Shown here: one piece after another, positions 10,021-18,919 of the stretch
How positions within the stretch are numbered: the stretch's first letter is position 1
Layout: every line of letters starts with the position of its first letter
From: Ostreococcus mediterraneus
Taxonomy: Eukaryota > Chlorophyta > Mamiellophyceae > Mamiellales > Bathycoccaceae
Length of the DNA stretch: 64,000 bases
Assembly (NCBI GenBank): GCA_012295225.1
Contig: WMKK01000011.1
Coordinates: forward strand, 545,262-609,261
Direction of reading: 5' to 3'
The notes under the pieces: model-generated
The model's database searches: none
What the model saw: only the letters and a program-made list of their open reading frames with translations
Told to the model about the DNA's origin: nothing
Translations under genes and position numbers: made by a program

Positions 10021-10899
10021 ATGACCATGCGCACGCACACCATGCGCGCGACGTGTCACGCGTCGCCGTCGTCGTCCTCGCGCGTCGTTTTTGCGCGACA
10101 TCAATCGCGTCGGATTGGGACATCAGCATCCAAGTCAGCGTCTGCGTCGGTGAAGACACGCGCGACGGCGGGCACGGATGATGAATTCCGCGCCTCAGTG
10201 GAAGGCATGAGCGCAGATCCATGCGATGATTTCGTGTGTAAGTCATCGCCCGCGGTGGAGCGGACGTTGAAGACGGTATTGAAGGATATTAACGCGCTTC
10301 GCGGGACGACGCGCTCGACGAGCTCGTACGCGCCAGATGTCGTCTACGACGATGGTGTGTTGAAGTTTCGCGGTGCAGACAAGTATAAAAAGTATTGTTC
10401 GTATATTGAGAATAATTTAAAGCAGGCGACGTCGCGGGTGACGTCGATATCGATGGTAGATGGGGGCTTGGACGCCGCGCGCGTGACGTGGGAGTTGAAC
10501 GGCGTCAACGACATCGGACGCGTGGGAGTCGATATTGAGTGCACGTACAAGATGAATTTGATCACGGGTCGAATTTTGGAACATCGCGAGGTGTGGGTGG
10601 TGAATCCCTCGCGTACCGATGCGCAGGCGGGGGCGTTGTTGGAATCGACTCGTAAGGCGCACGCGCTGCCGCTCAACATCATGGAGACGTACGACGGCGT
10701 AAAGAAATCTATGGATGATGTCTTGAGAAAGTTCAGCGTTGATAACGACGACGATGCATCGAAGGATATCTACACCGACCCGAGCGATCCGATGAAGTTT
10801 TTCCAAAACGAGGATACGAGCAAGACGGATATCTTACAACTTGCCACCGCCGCCGCGGTTTTGTTTCTCATCACCAAGGTGTTCCAAGTGCTCAATTAG
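10021..10899 (+). CDS. Plastid-targeted DUF2358/SnoaL-like protein with C-terminal membrane segment
   Basis: The 292-residue product has a transit-like leader, then a region (YAPDVVYDDGVLKFRGADKYKKY and onward) resembling DUF2358 proteins, which have an NTF2/SnoaL-like cone fold. A hydrophobic segment at the extreme C-terminus (LATAAAVLFLITKVFQVL) could anchor it in a membrane. No catalytic residues are assigned. An in-frame ATG at 9952 would add 23 residues; 10021 was taken because MTMRTHTMRATCHASPSSSSR is a plausible transit start. The function is unknown. Confidence 0.7.
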   Translation: MTMRTHTMRATCHASPSSSSRVVFARHQSRRIGTSASKSASASVKTRATAGTDDEFRASVEGMSADPCDDFVCKSSPAVERTLKTVLKDINALRGTTRSTSSYAPDVVYDDGVLKFRGADKYKKYCSYIENNLKQATSRVTSISMVDGGLDAARVTWELNGVNDIGRVGVDIECTYKMNLITGRILEHREVWVVNPSRTDAQAGALLESTRKAHALPLNIMETYDGVKKSMDDVLRKFSVDNDDDASKDIYTDPSDPMKFFQNEDTSKTDILQLATAAAVLFLITKVFQVLN

Positions 10900-10992
10900 C
10901 GACGTGCCGTCGTACCGCTGTAGATTACACACAAGCAAATTTAATACAATATAGTTGCTCTATCGCTTTCATAAAATTACATGGTTAATGAG

Positions 10993-12336
10993 TTAGTCGC
11001 TCGACGTGCGCCCGATGCGGACGATTTGTTCTGAATCGGAATCAACGTCGCCTTCTCCGGCGTTTTTTTCCTTGTCTTTCTCGGCGCGCTCTAACAACTC
11101 GCGCTCTCGCGCCTCCTTTTCTAAACGAATTTGCTTCACGCGAGCCTCGGCAGCGTCCATGGCGGCATCGAACGCCTCGCCTTGGTCTTTCGCACGCATG
11201 ACAAAGTCTTCCACGTTATCGCCGTCGAATGTCAATCCCGCGACGGTGAGTTCCTCGGCGTAAATTTCATTCACGACGAACGTGCCAGATAAAATCATTT
11301 CTAATCGAACTCGGCGACGTTTGAGCACGCGCGCGCGTTTTGAGTCTTCCTCAAATTTAAGCCGCCGTTCGTTCTCCGCGCGTTTACGTTCGGCTTCGGC
11401 CGCAGCGCTCGTGCTTCCATTCGCCGCGGCGTCGCGTCGCTTCTTGCCCTTGCGTTTTTTACCCGACGCCTTGCCGCCGGCGCCCGAAGACTGCGCTTCG
11501 TCCTCATCGCCGACGCTACCATTCGCGGTCGCCTCGCTCGCAGACATGCCGCTCTCACTAGTTTCAATGTTCTCCGCACCATCCCCGGCGGCATCGTTCA
11601 ACGTCGCCAAAGAATCTCTCGCGTACAGTCGTCCGAGCGCGAAATCCTTGACGTACGTCAGCATGCGTGCGCCCACCGTGTGTTCCCACCCGCACAAATC
11701 TGTCACCCCATTCTCCTCCAAAAACTCCTGGAAAAACTCCTCAGCACTCACTTGTCTGGGTTTAGGCAGGTTTTTATTGCGTTTCTTCAAACTCTGCGCA
11801 AACATTGGCGATTCCATTAAACTTTGCTTGTCGTGCGCTCGGCTCGTGTACTGGGCGAAACTCGTAAACGCCACACAAAAAAACACAAACATCACCAACA
11901 CCAACAGCGCCGGGAATTTAACTTCCTTCTTGTCAAATATCGACTTTTTTCCTACTTTAGGTCGCGCCCACTTGGGTAGATTCGCAATCGCATCGTCGTA
12001 CTCGGCTCTCGACGTCTCATCCGACAAAACCTTCTTCGCGTGCGCGATCACTTTAAACGCATCTGTGAGCCGTTTCTTCTCCGCGGGCGGTAAAGTTTTG
12101 GACAGCTTATCGGGGTGATGTTTCAACGCCAACCTCCGGTACGCCTTGTTGATCGTGGTGATGTTGGCGTCTTTACTCACGCCTAATTCTCCGTACACGT
12201 CGTGGCGCACCAAAGTCATCCACTCAAACGTGTTCAGCGCTTCGACGGTGCGCACCGCCGCGCAGGCGATCGCAATCGCCACGCACAGCGCTCGCACGCG
12301 CAAAGGCGCGCTGTCGCTTCGACGTCGGCGCGGCAT
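10993..12336 (-). CDS. ER-membrane DnaJ (J-domain) protein, DNAJC1/C25-like
   Basis: The 447-residue product begins with a hydrophobic stretch (LCVAIAIACAAVRTVEA, residues 17-33) that fits a signal sequence. A J domain (about 45-115) follows with the HPD motif at 74-76, needed to stimulate Hsp70. A transmembrane helix lies at about 141-162. The remainder is charged and coiled (Lys/Arg/Glu-rich) and would face the cytosol if the J domain is lumenal. This layout resembles ER J-proteins such as DNAJC1 and DNAJC25. An upstream in-frame ATG at 12393 exists. The C-terminal region has low-complexity Lys/Ala-rich tracts. Confidence 0.8.
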   Translation of the reverse strand: MPRRRRSDSAPLRVRALCVAIAIACAAVRTVEALNTFEWMTLVRHDVYGELGVSKDANITTINKAYRRLALKHHPDKLSKTLPPAEKKRLTDAFKVIAHAKKVLSDETSRAEYDDAIANLPKWARPKVGKKSIFDKKEVKFPALLVLVMFVFFCVAFTSFAQYTSRAHDKQSLMESPMFAQSLKKRNKNLPKPRQVSAEEFFQEFLEENGVTDLCGWEHTVGARMLTYVKDFALGRLYARDSLATLNDAAGDGAENIETSESGMSASEATANGSVGDEDEAQSSGAGGKASGKKRKGKKRRDAAANGSTSAAAEAERKRAENERRLKFEEDSKRARVLKRRRVRLEMILSGTFVVNEIYAEELTVAGLTFDGDNVEDFVMRAKDQGEAFDAAMDAAEARVKQIRLEKEARERELLERAEKDKEKNAGEGDVDSDSEQIVRIGRTSSD

Positions 12337-12484
12337 GGTTGACGCGCGGCGGGAAGTGCAGACTTGTGCAGTCGACGTCGCGGCGCTATCCACACTGGCG
12401 CGAGCGCCGCGTTTGTTTTACATTATTTACTACATCAAGTACCGGTACGTACGTACGTACAACAATACACAACAATACACAAAC

Positions 12485-13471
12485 TCAACGCGACGGCGGT
12501 GTTCGTCTTGTGGGCGAGCCAAAGGCGCCGTGAACGGAGACGTCGCGTTCGCCGCAAGAACCGCCGCGTTGCGTCTCGACTTCGCTCATCATCGCGTAGA
12601 GAAAGTCCCCGAGCTCTCCATCCTCTTCGAGCAAAGAATTCATGACGTTATCCACCGGCTCTTCATCTAAGAATGAATCTCGATTATTATTTGCCGTCGC
12701 CGCGGTGTACGTGGTGGTTTTTAATTTCCCACGACCGCCAAAGGCGTTGACGATGACGTCAGCCATCTTTTGTTGCACGGCGGCGTTTTGTATTTGTTCG
12801 GGCAATGTAAACGGCCGAAGGGACCCTCGCGGTGGGCCCGATGTCGGCGGCGAACGCGCGACGAGCGTACCGAGCGACATGGGCGTGCGCGCTCGGCTCG
12901 CCGGCGCCGCACCGGTCGCCGTTGGACCTTGACCGGGTACGAAACGCTTGGGCGCTGGTTTTCTTCGATTTCCAACCGCCGGCGCCGACGGTTGAACGCG
13001 CGTCGGCGTTTCAGCCAATATCTCGCGCTCAATCTCGCGATGGGCCACGCCAGCGCGCGATGGCATGGAATTATCTCTTCGCGATGCTATTGCTACTGCT
13101 CTATCGTCATCGTCATCATTCATAATCATCCTCGTCCCGCCGTTGTTTTCGTCGTCTTCGAGCCGCGGCAGCGCGTCGTCAATCACCGCCAACATCCGCT
13201 TCACCACTCCATCCGCGCGCCCGCGCGCCGCCTCACGCTCCTTCATCACTACGTATTCCGACAGCACCGCGCGCAAATCCTTCGTCCCTCGCGGCGGTAC
13301 GCCTCTCGGAAACGTGCGCAACAGACTCGTCGCTTCAATTTGAAACTCTCGCAACGCGCGCGCGAATCCGTGCTCAGCGAGGTAGTTGTGCACCATCGCC
13401 GCGAGCTCGACGTGCGACACCGCATGCGTCGCCGACGTCGACGCGTTCGCCGATGCGCGCGTGCGCTTCAT
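12485..13471 (-). CDS. LisH-domain protein
   Basis: The 328-residue product has a LisH motif near the N-terminus (ELAAMVHNYLAEHGFARALREFQIE, residues about 21-45), which normally mediates dimerisation. The following helical region may be CTLH-like. The rest is disordered, rich in Pro, Arg and Ser. The C-terminal end (NVMNSLLEEDGELGDFLYAMMSE) looks like a short acidic helix. LisH proteins occur in centrosomal, microtubule and ubiquitin-ligase complexes; nothing here decides which. A farther ATG at 13570 is possible. Confidence 0.65.
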   Translation of the reverse strand: MKRTRASANASTSATHAVSHVELAAMVHNYLAEHGFARALREFQIEATSLLRTFPRGVPPRGTKDLRAVLSEYVVMKEREAARGRADGVVKRMLAVIDDALPRLEDDENNGGTRMIMNDDDDDRAVAIASRRDNSMPSRAGVAHREIEREILAETPTRVQPSAPAVGNRRKPAPKRFVPGQGPTATGAAPASRARTPMSLGTLVARSPPTSGPPRGSLRPFTLPEQIQNAAVQQKMADVIVNAFGGRGKLKTTTYTAATANNNRDSFLDEEPVDNVMNSLLEEDGELGDFLYAMMSEVETQRGGSCGERDVSVHGAFGSPTRRTPPSR

Positions 13472-13799
13472 CGCGAGAGACGCGCCCGCGAATGACGTTT
13501 CCGCGCTACAGATGCGATTTTGGTTCTCCCCAAGTCGTTGATGATGGGTGCGCACATCATGCGCGCTCAAGCGCTCAGGTGCGCGCGACCGCCGTCGACG
13601 CGATCGTCGACGGCGGCCGCATAATTATTTCGATTTTTTGGTATTTTCTACGCCGCGAACGCGCGCTCGCGACGGGGCGCACGTCGCGTGCGCTTCGCCG
13701 AGTCATGGGTACGCGTCCTATACCCCGGCATTAATCCACGCGCACCGGTCGCGCATCTCGCGTCGTTCTCGTTCGCGCACCGACTGATTCTCGCGCGCG
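13472..13799. other. Divergent intergenic region, no gene seen
   Basis: The gap lies between the LisH gene and dihydrolipoamide dehydrogenase. It holds CG-rich sequence and an AT-rich island (ataattatttcgattttttg near 13621) that may be part of a promoter. No coding sequence is supported. Confidence 0.5.
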
Positions 13800-15407
13800 A
13801 TGCGCAGACACGCACTTCTCGCGGCGTCGCGCGCGGCGGCGGTGGCGCACAGCGCGCCGCGCGCGGCGGTGGGCGACGCGGTCGCGCGCGGCGTTGGGTC
13901 CCATGATGCGTCGCACCCATCATTGGCGATGAGTTTTCGCGCGCGCTGCGTCGGCGTTGGCGCGCGTCGGTCGTTCGCCACGGGCGCGCCGAGCGAGGAG
14001 CAAGATGTGGTGATCGTCGGCGGCGGGCCTGGCGGGTACGTGGCGGCGATTCGCGCGGCGCAGCTCGGGATGCGCGTGACGTGCGTGGAGGGGCGCGGTT
14101 CGCTCGGCGGGACGTGCTTAAACGTCGGATGTATTCCGAGTAAAGCGTTGTTGAATGCGAGTCATAAGTTTGAAGACGCGAAGCATGGATTCGCCAAGCA
14201 CGGGATCACGTTCGGTGGAGAGGTGTCGATCGATGTTGGGACGATGATGCAACAAAAGATGAAGGCGGTGACGGGCTTGACCAAGGGCATCGAAGGGTTA
14301 TTCAAGAAGAATAAAGTCACGTATGCGCGAGGTTGGGGGAAGCTTCTCGCCGCAAACGAGGTTGAAGTCACCGGCGAAGATGGTACGCGTGACGTGATTA
14401 AGACGAAGAATGTGATCTTGGCCACTGGGAGCGTGCCGACGCCGTTGCCGGGCGTGCCCGCCGACGAAGAAACCATCGTGACGTCCACGGGCGCGTTGGA
14501 TTTGAAAAAGGTGCCCGAAACCATGGTTGTTATTGGTGGTGGTGTCATTGGCTTGGAGCTCGGGAGCGTGTGGAGCCGCTTGGGCGCCAAGGTTACCGTC
14601 GTGGAGTTTGCCGATAAAATTTGCGGTCCCGCGATTGACGACGAAATTCGCACGTCGTTTCAGCGTTCGTTGAAAAAGCAAGGCTTTGATTTTAAGTTGA
14701 AAACCAAGGTGACGAGCGCGGTGAAGAAGCCTGAGGGTGGGGTGACATTGACTCTCGAACCGTCCGCAGGTGGCGAGTCGGCGACGATGGATGCGGACGT
14801 CGTGCTCGTCGCCACCGGTCGCAAGCCGTTCACCGAAGGTCTCGGCCTCGAAGCGCTCGGCGTCGAGATGACCAAGAATGGTCAAGTCGTCATCGACCAC
14901 CACAACTTTGCCACGAACGTCCCGGGCGTGTACGCGATCGGTGACATCGTTGCCGGCCCTATGCTCGCGCACAAGGCGGAAGAGGAAGGCATCGCGTGCG
15001 TCGACACCCTCGCCGGTCACGTCGGTCACATGAATTACGACACGATTCCATCCATCATTTACACCCATCCCGAAGTCGCGTGGGCGGGCAAGACCGAAGC
15101 CGAAGTCAAGGCGAGCGGTGTGGAATACGTGATTGGTAAGTTTCCCTTCATGGCGAACTCTCGCGCGCGTACGAATGACGACGCGGAGGGTATGGTGAAG
15201 TTTGTCATTGAAAAGGCGACGGATAAAATTCTTGGCGCGCACATCATGGGCCCGAACGCGGGCGAGCTTCTCGGCGAGTGCGTGTTGGCTATGGAGTACG
15301 GCGGCACCGCAGAAGACATCGCAAAGGTGTGCCATGGGCACCCCACGCTGAGCGAAGCCGTGAAGGAGGCAGCGATGGCTTCGAGCGGAAAAGCCATTCA
15401 CTTCTAA
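13800..15407 (+). CDS. LPD: Dihydrolipoamide dehydrogenase (E3), mitochondrial
   Basis: E3 reoxidises dihydrolipoamide in the pyruvate, 2-oxoglutarate, branched-chain and glycine dehydrogenase complexes. The 535-residue product has an Arg/Ala-rich mitochondrial leader of about 60 residues ending near RRSFATGAPSEE. The FAD motif is VIVGGGPGGYVAAIRAAQLG (71-90), the redox-active disulfide is GGTCLNVGCIPSK (103-115), the NAD motif is VVIGGGVIGLELGSVW, and the C-terminal active-site block is HIMGPNAGELLGE followed by CHGHPTLSEAVKEA. All catalytic residues are present. The last codons and the first bases after the stop are duplicated about 261 bases downstream. Confidence 0.96.
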   Translation: MRRHALLAASRAAAVAHSAPRAAVGDAVARGVGSHDASHPSLAMSFRARCVGVGARRSFATGAPSEEQDVVIVGGGPGGYVAAIRAAQLGMRVTCVEGRGSLGGTCLNVGCIPSKALLNASHKFEDAKHGFAKHGITFGGEVSIDVGTMMQQKMKAVTGLTKGIEGLFKKNKVTYARGWGKLLAANEVEVTGEDGTRDVIKTKNVILATGSVPTPLPGVPADEETIVTSTGALDLKKVPETMVVIGGGVIGLELGSVWSRLGAKVTVVEFADKICGPAIDDEIRTSFQRSLKKQGFDFKLKTKVTSAVKKPEGGVTLTLEPSAGGESATMDADVVLVATGRKPFTEGLGLEALGVEMTKNGQVVIDHHNFATNVPGVYAIGDIVAGPMLAHKAEEEGIACVDTLAGHVGHMNYDTIPSIIYTHPEVAWAGKTEAEVKASGVEYVIGKFPFMANSRARTNDDAEGMVKFVIEKATDKILGAHIMGPNAGELLGECVLAMEYGGTAEDIAKVCHGHPTLSEAVKEAAMASSGKAIHF

Positions 15408-15797
15408 GAAAAGGAAGAAGAATCCAAAAGAAAAGAAAACAAACAAAGAGTCTCTCTTCCCCTCTTTCTCTTTAATTTGTAATTTGACGTATACATCAAA
15501 AGCGCGGCATCAGAGCGAGCGTTGAGAATTAAGGGCTTTTGTTTTCGTGTTTTCCGAGACGGTTTGCGTTCCCGGTTTGCGTTCCCGAAGAAGGATACGA
15601 TGACGATGACGAAGACGGAGTCAACGTATTTGACAAAAGTTCGAGGAGGAGGATCCATTCACTTCTAAGAAAAGAAAGAAAGAACAGAGTTTTATTTATT
15701 TATTTCTTTCTTTCTTTCCAAGGAAGAACGAAAAGGTGGTGCATGTACTAATTTTCTAAAAGTGTCAATTACAAAAAGCAAGCAAAGCGAAAACGCG
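15408..15797. other. Convergent 3' region with duplicated gene end and A/T-rich tracts
   Basis: No intact gene is seen between the ends of dihydrolipoamide dehydrogenase and YVH1. A 20-base exact copy of the E3 gene end (ccattcacttctaagaaaag, at 15394-15413) recurs at 15655-15674. There is also a direct repeat of ggtttgcgttcccg near 15561-15589 and a tttatttatttatttctttctttc tract near 15691-15718. The region probably holds both 3' UTRs. Confidence 0.65.
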
Positions 15798-16902
15798 TTA
15801 AATCCCAAACGCGTCCGTCTTGGCGTGTTGAATCTGAAACGCCGGCGACACCCACGCACCGCACGAACATTGAATTCCAGACCACGCGAACGCACCAATC
15901 TTTGTATCACACCCCGGACACGTGAGCTTTCCGCTAATATCGCCGCCGTCGCCGTCTTCGATGCCCCGCATCCAGCTCAACGGCGTGATAAACATGGACG
16001 AACATTTCCCAACAAAACCCTTCGACGACGTCGCGTGCGCCTCCTTCCTGCGCGTCTTCCAACTAAACGAATTCATTCCACGCCCGTACTGGTGCGGTAA
16101 CACGTGCGCACCGCGCGCTAAGCGCCGACGACATTTTCTACACGACACCCAGCCGCCACCTTCGGGATCAACCTCCGCGCCCGGCGCGCCTGGATCGCGC
16201 ATCACGCTCGTGCTCGCCACGTACCCGCGCTCATCGCGCTCTCGCGCAACCTTCGCCACGCTCCACAATTTGTACGCCTCGTTAGCGGTGGAAATCTTGC
16301 ATCCCATGTCTCCCCACAACGCGAGCTGCGCGGCAAAGCCGTCGTTGGGACACCCGCCGAGCGCGCCGACGACTTCTAGCGCGCTGTCCGAGTCCAAGCC
16401 TTCGTGGCGCATTAAATACGCGGCGACGATGGCGGCAGAGCGCGACGCGCCGGCGTGGCAATGCACGCCGACGACGTGCGTCGGGCTCGACGAGAGCGCT
16501 TCGCGAATGAACGCTGTGGCTTCGGGCACCGCGCCGAGAAAGTCTGCGAGCTCGGCGTCTTCGAGGGCGATGACCAAGGTGTGGGCGTCATCGACGTATC
16601 CCTGTGTGATGTGTGATGGAGCGCGCGCGGTGCGGTTAGTGTCTGATGCATCGGTCGCGTCGTGGAAACCACTCTCGTCGTTGAAAAAGCGCGCGAGCGC
16701 GAGCGCGAGCGCGTACCTCTGTTGGATCTTCCGGGGGCGGCCATCCGATGGAAACGACGTGCGTGACCGTGCGTGCGCGACATTCTTCGGCAAGCTCGTG
16801 TTCGGCGCAGAAGAACAATCGCTGTAGAATTTCTGGTGAGGTGGTCATGTCGTAGCCGCCGCGCGTTGTGAGGCGTCGGTCATTCGTTGTCGATGTGCTC
16901 AT
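15798..16902 (-). CDS. YVH1: YVH1/DUSP12 dual-specificity phosphatase with zinc-binding tail (two exons)
   Basis: In yeast and animals YVH1 promotes release of Mrt4 in 60S ribosome maturation. The exons, in transcript order, are 16902-16717 and 16601-15798, giving about 329 residues. Exon 1 carries LFFCAEHELAEECRARTVTHVVSIGWPPPE and exon 2 the catalytic HCHAGASRS loop (Cys about 110, Arg about 116). The C-terminal zinc region has CRKCRR and ends GKLTCPGCDTKIGAFAWSG, QCSCGAWVSPAFQI, a YVH1 signature. The intron (16602-16716, 115 nt) has donor GTACGC, acceptor CACAG and branch ACTAAC. Neither exon frame alone gives a full phosphatase domain. Confidence 0.9.
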
Positions 16903-16916
16903 ACAGTACTACTAAT

Positions 16917-18308
16917 CTATTCTTGGCTATGTGCGCCGACCGCCATCAACGCGCGGTGATTGGCGATCAAACGATCGCGTTCGGCATCCACGGCGGCGTC
17001 GTAAGCGGCGCGGTCGCGACGCTGCGCTTCGAGCGCCTCGCGTTCGGCTTGAAGCTCGCGTTCTTTCGCGGCAAATTTAATCTCTGCCAACCGATCAGCT
17101 TCGCGTTTGTGCTCGAGTACGCGCATGCGACGCTTTTGCGCATTCATTTGGTTAATTCTATCGTCCTCGGCCATGGCGTCCATGACTTCGCGCGCGTAGC
17201 GCTGTTTTTCCTCTCGCGCGGCGCGTTCCTTGGCTTCACGGCGACGCACGGCGGCTTCGTACTCGAGGCGCTGCGCCTCGCGTGCCTTTCGCGCATCTTC
17301 CGCGGCTTTTGCTTCACTCAATTTGCATCGTTCATCGTACTCGAGGTGTCGGTAGCGCTCGATTAAATCGTCGATTTCAGCCTTTTCGCGAGCCGCTGAC
17401 GTTTGTGACGATTCAACCACCGCTCGAGCGCGCTCAAATTTCGCATCGGCCAATCGTTTCGCCTCTTCCTCTTGCGCTAATCGCCTCGACATTTCACGAT
17501 CATGTACGGCGATGGACTCGTTCAATTTTTCCTGCGCTTGTCGCTCGCTCTCGATCTTAGCTTCGCGTTCGGCGCGCGCCCGTTCGGCTTCTCGTCTGGC
17601 GTCTTCGCGCTTTCTCGCCTTTTCCATAGCCTCCTCTTCATCCTCTTTGGCGATTCTCTGCACGTACGCCGCCATCGCTCGTCGTTCAGCATCCTTCTCC
17701 ATCGCTCGTCGCGCCATCGCCGCGGCTCTCATGTCATTCTGCGCATCTAAAGCTTCTCTCGCGAGACGTCTCGCCTCCAACCGTTCGCGTTCAACCGTCG
17801 CCGCGCGCGCCTCAGCTGACAAGCGCTCTCGCTCCATCTCCGCATCCAACGCCCGCGCCTTGCGTCGCTCAAGCTCCTGTAATGCCTTACGCTCTTCTAT
17901 TTGTACCGCACGCGCAGCGTTCATCTCTAACGCGCGTAATTTCGCTCGCAACGCGCGCGCTTCATCACTCTCCTTGGCCGCCTTGTGCGCGGACCGTTGA
18001 CTTTTCATAGCTTCCTCACGCGCGCGCGCCAATTTCGCCGCCTCAGCGTCGAGCTTAGATTTCAAATCATTCATCTTCGCCTCATTCGCTCGACGCCCAT
18101 CGAGCTCGCGTTCGCGTTCTCTCTCGCGTCGTTCTCTCTCTCGCGTTTGAAAGTCTTCTCGCTTCGCGTCGGCGCGTTCGAGCCTCTCATACAACGCACA
18201 ACTCGCCCGTTCGCTCGCAAACTTCCGCTGCACATCCAGCGCGATGCCTTCATTTATTCTACGCAGCGCCAGTCGCCGTTCGTGTTCGCGTTCGAGTGAG
18301 AGAGTCAT
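16917..18308 (-). CDS. MNS1-like (TPH-domain) coiled-coil protein of ciliary doublet microtubules
   Basis: The 463-residue product is almost entirely Arg/Glu/Ala-rich coiled coil, matching the trichohyalin-plectin homology domain. Near residue 395 it reads DDRINQMNAQKRRMRVLEHK, very close to the conserved C-terminal block I recall for MNS1, a protein inside the doublet microtubules of motile cilia. The N-terminal part (MTLSLEREHERRLALRRINEG) also fits. The assignment is by eye; other TPH proteins such as CFAP45 or CFAP53 are alternatives. Ostreococcus is regarded as lacking flagella, so retention would be notable. Confidence 0.72.
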   Translation of the reverse strand: MTLSLEREHERRLALRRINEGIALDVQRKFASERASCALYERLERADAKREDFQTRERERRERERERELDGRRANEAKMNDLKSKLDAEAAKLARAREEAMKSQRSAHKAAKESDEARALRAKLRALEMNAARAVQIEERKALQELERRKARALDAEMERERLSAEARAATVERERLEARRLAREALDAQNDMRAAAMARRAMEKDAERRAMAAYVQRIAKEDEEEAMEKARKREDARREAERARAEREAKIESERQAQEKLNESIAVHDREMSRRLAQEEEAKRLADAKFERARAVVESSQTSAAREKAEIDDLIERYRHLEYDERCKLSEAKAAEDARKAREAQRLEYEAAVRRREAKERAAREEKQRYAREVMDAMAEDDRINQMNAQKRRMRVLEHKREADRLAEIKFAAKERELQAEREALEAQRRDRAAYDAAVDAERDRLIANHRALMAVGAHSQE

Positions 18309-18578
18309 GCTTGAGTCTGAAGTCTACAGTCTTTGCGCGCGCGCGTCGTCGAGTCGCCGTGTCTAAGAATAGACACATTCGCAGTGTTGTTAACGCACGG
18401 TCAACGTCGAGCCGAACCGCGCACAAGTCGTCATGATATCATCTCATGGTGTTAAATCGCTACTGTAACCGCACGTGTCTCGGTCGTTGAACTATTCTAC
18501 ACGCATCGTCAGCCCTCGATCGCCTCGCGAGCTCGTCAGATGCAATCGCCCTCACGCCGCGCGCGCAACGTTGCGCGC

Positions 18579-18770
18579 TCAGTGCGCGTGCGCGCCATCG
18601 CCGCTCCCCTTGGCTTTCCTCGCGCGAACCTTATCGCTGGCGTAGTACACGGCGAACATGGCGGCGCCGAGCGCGAGTCCCGGGAACGCGTGGCCCCAAG
18701 GTTTATTCAGCAGCGGATGCGCGCGCCACGCGTCAGTGCGCGCGAACGGGTTCGTCGACGACGGCGGCAT
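18579..18770 (-). CDS. Mitochondrial complex I subunit NDUFB3/B12
   Basis: A 63-residue protein with NPFARTDAWRAHPLLNKPW followed by a single hydrophobic helix (AFPGLALGAAMFAVYYASDKV). This DxWRxHPLL plus FPGLG-like pattern is typical of the B12 subunit (NDUFB3) of NADH:ubiquinone oxidoreductase, a one-helix accessory subunit of the membrane arm. The ATG at 18770 is close to the expected start; the frame is open upstream but reads as low-complexity Arg/Ser. It is divergent from the ankyrin gene that starts at 18920. Confidence 0.8.
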   Translation of the reverse strand: MPPSSTNPFARTDAWRAHPLLNKPWGHAFPGLALGAAMFAVYYASDKVRARKAKGSGDGAHAH

Positions 18771-18919
18771 GGCCCTCAGCGAAACCTCGTCGTTCGTGCG
18801 TTCGCGGCGCGGCGTCCAACTCGTCGAGCGCGCCCGTGCGTCGCGGTGTGTCGCTGGCGCGTCGAGTGGTGCGCTGCCGACGATGATGATGATGGTGAAG
18901 ATGTCGACGTCAGAGCGCG

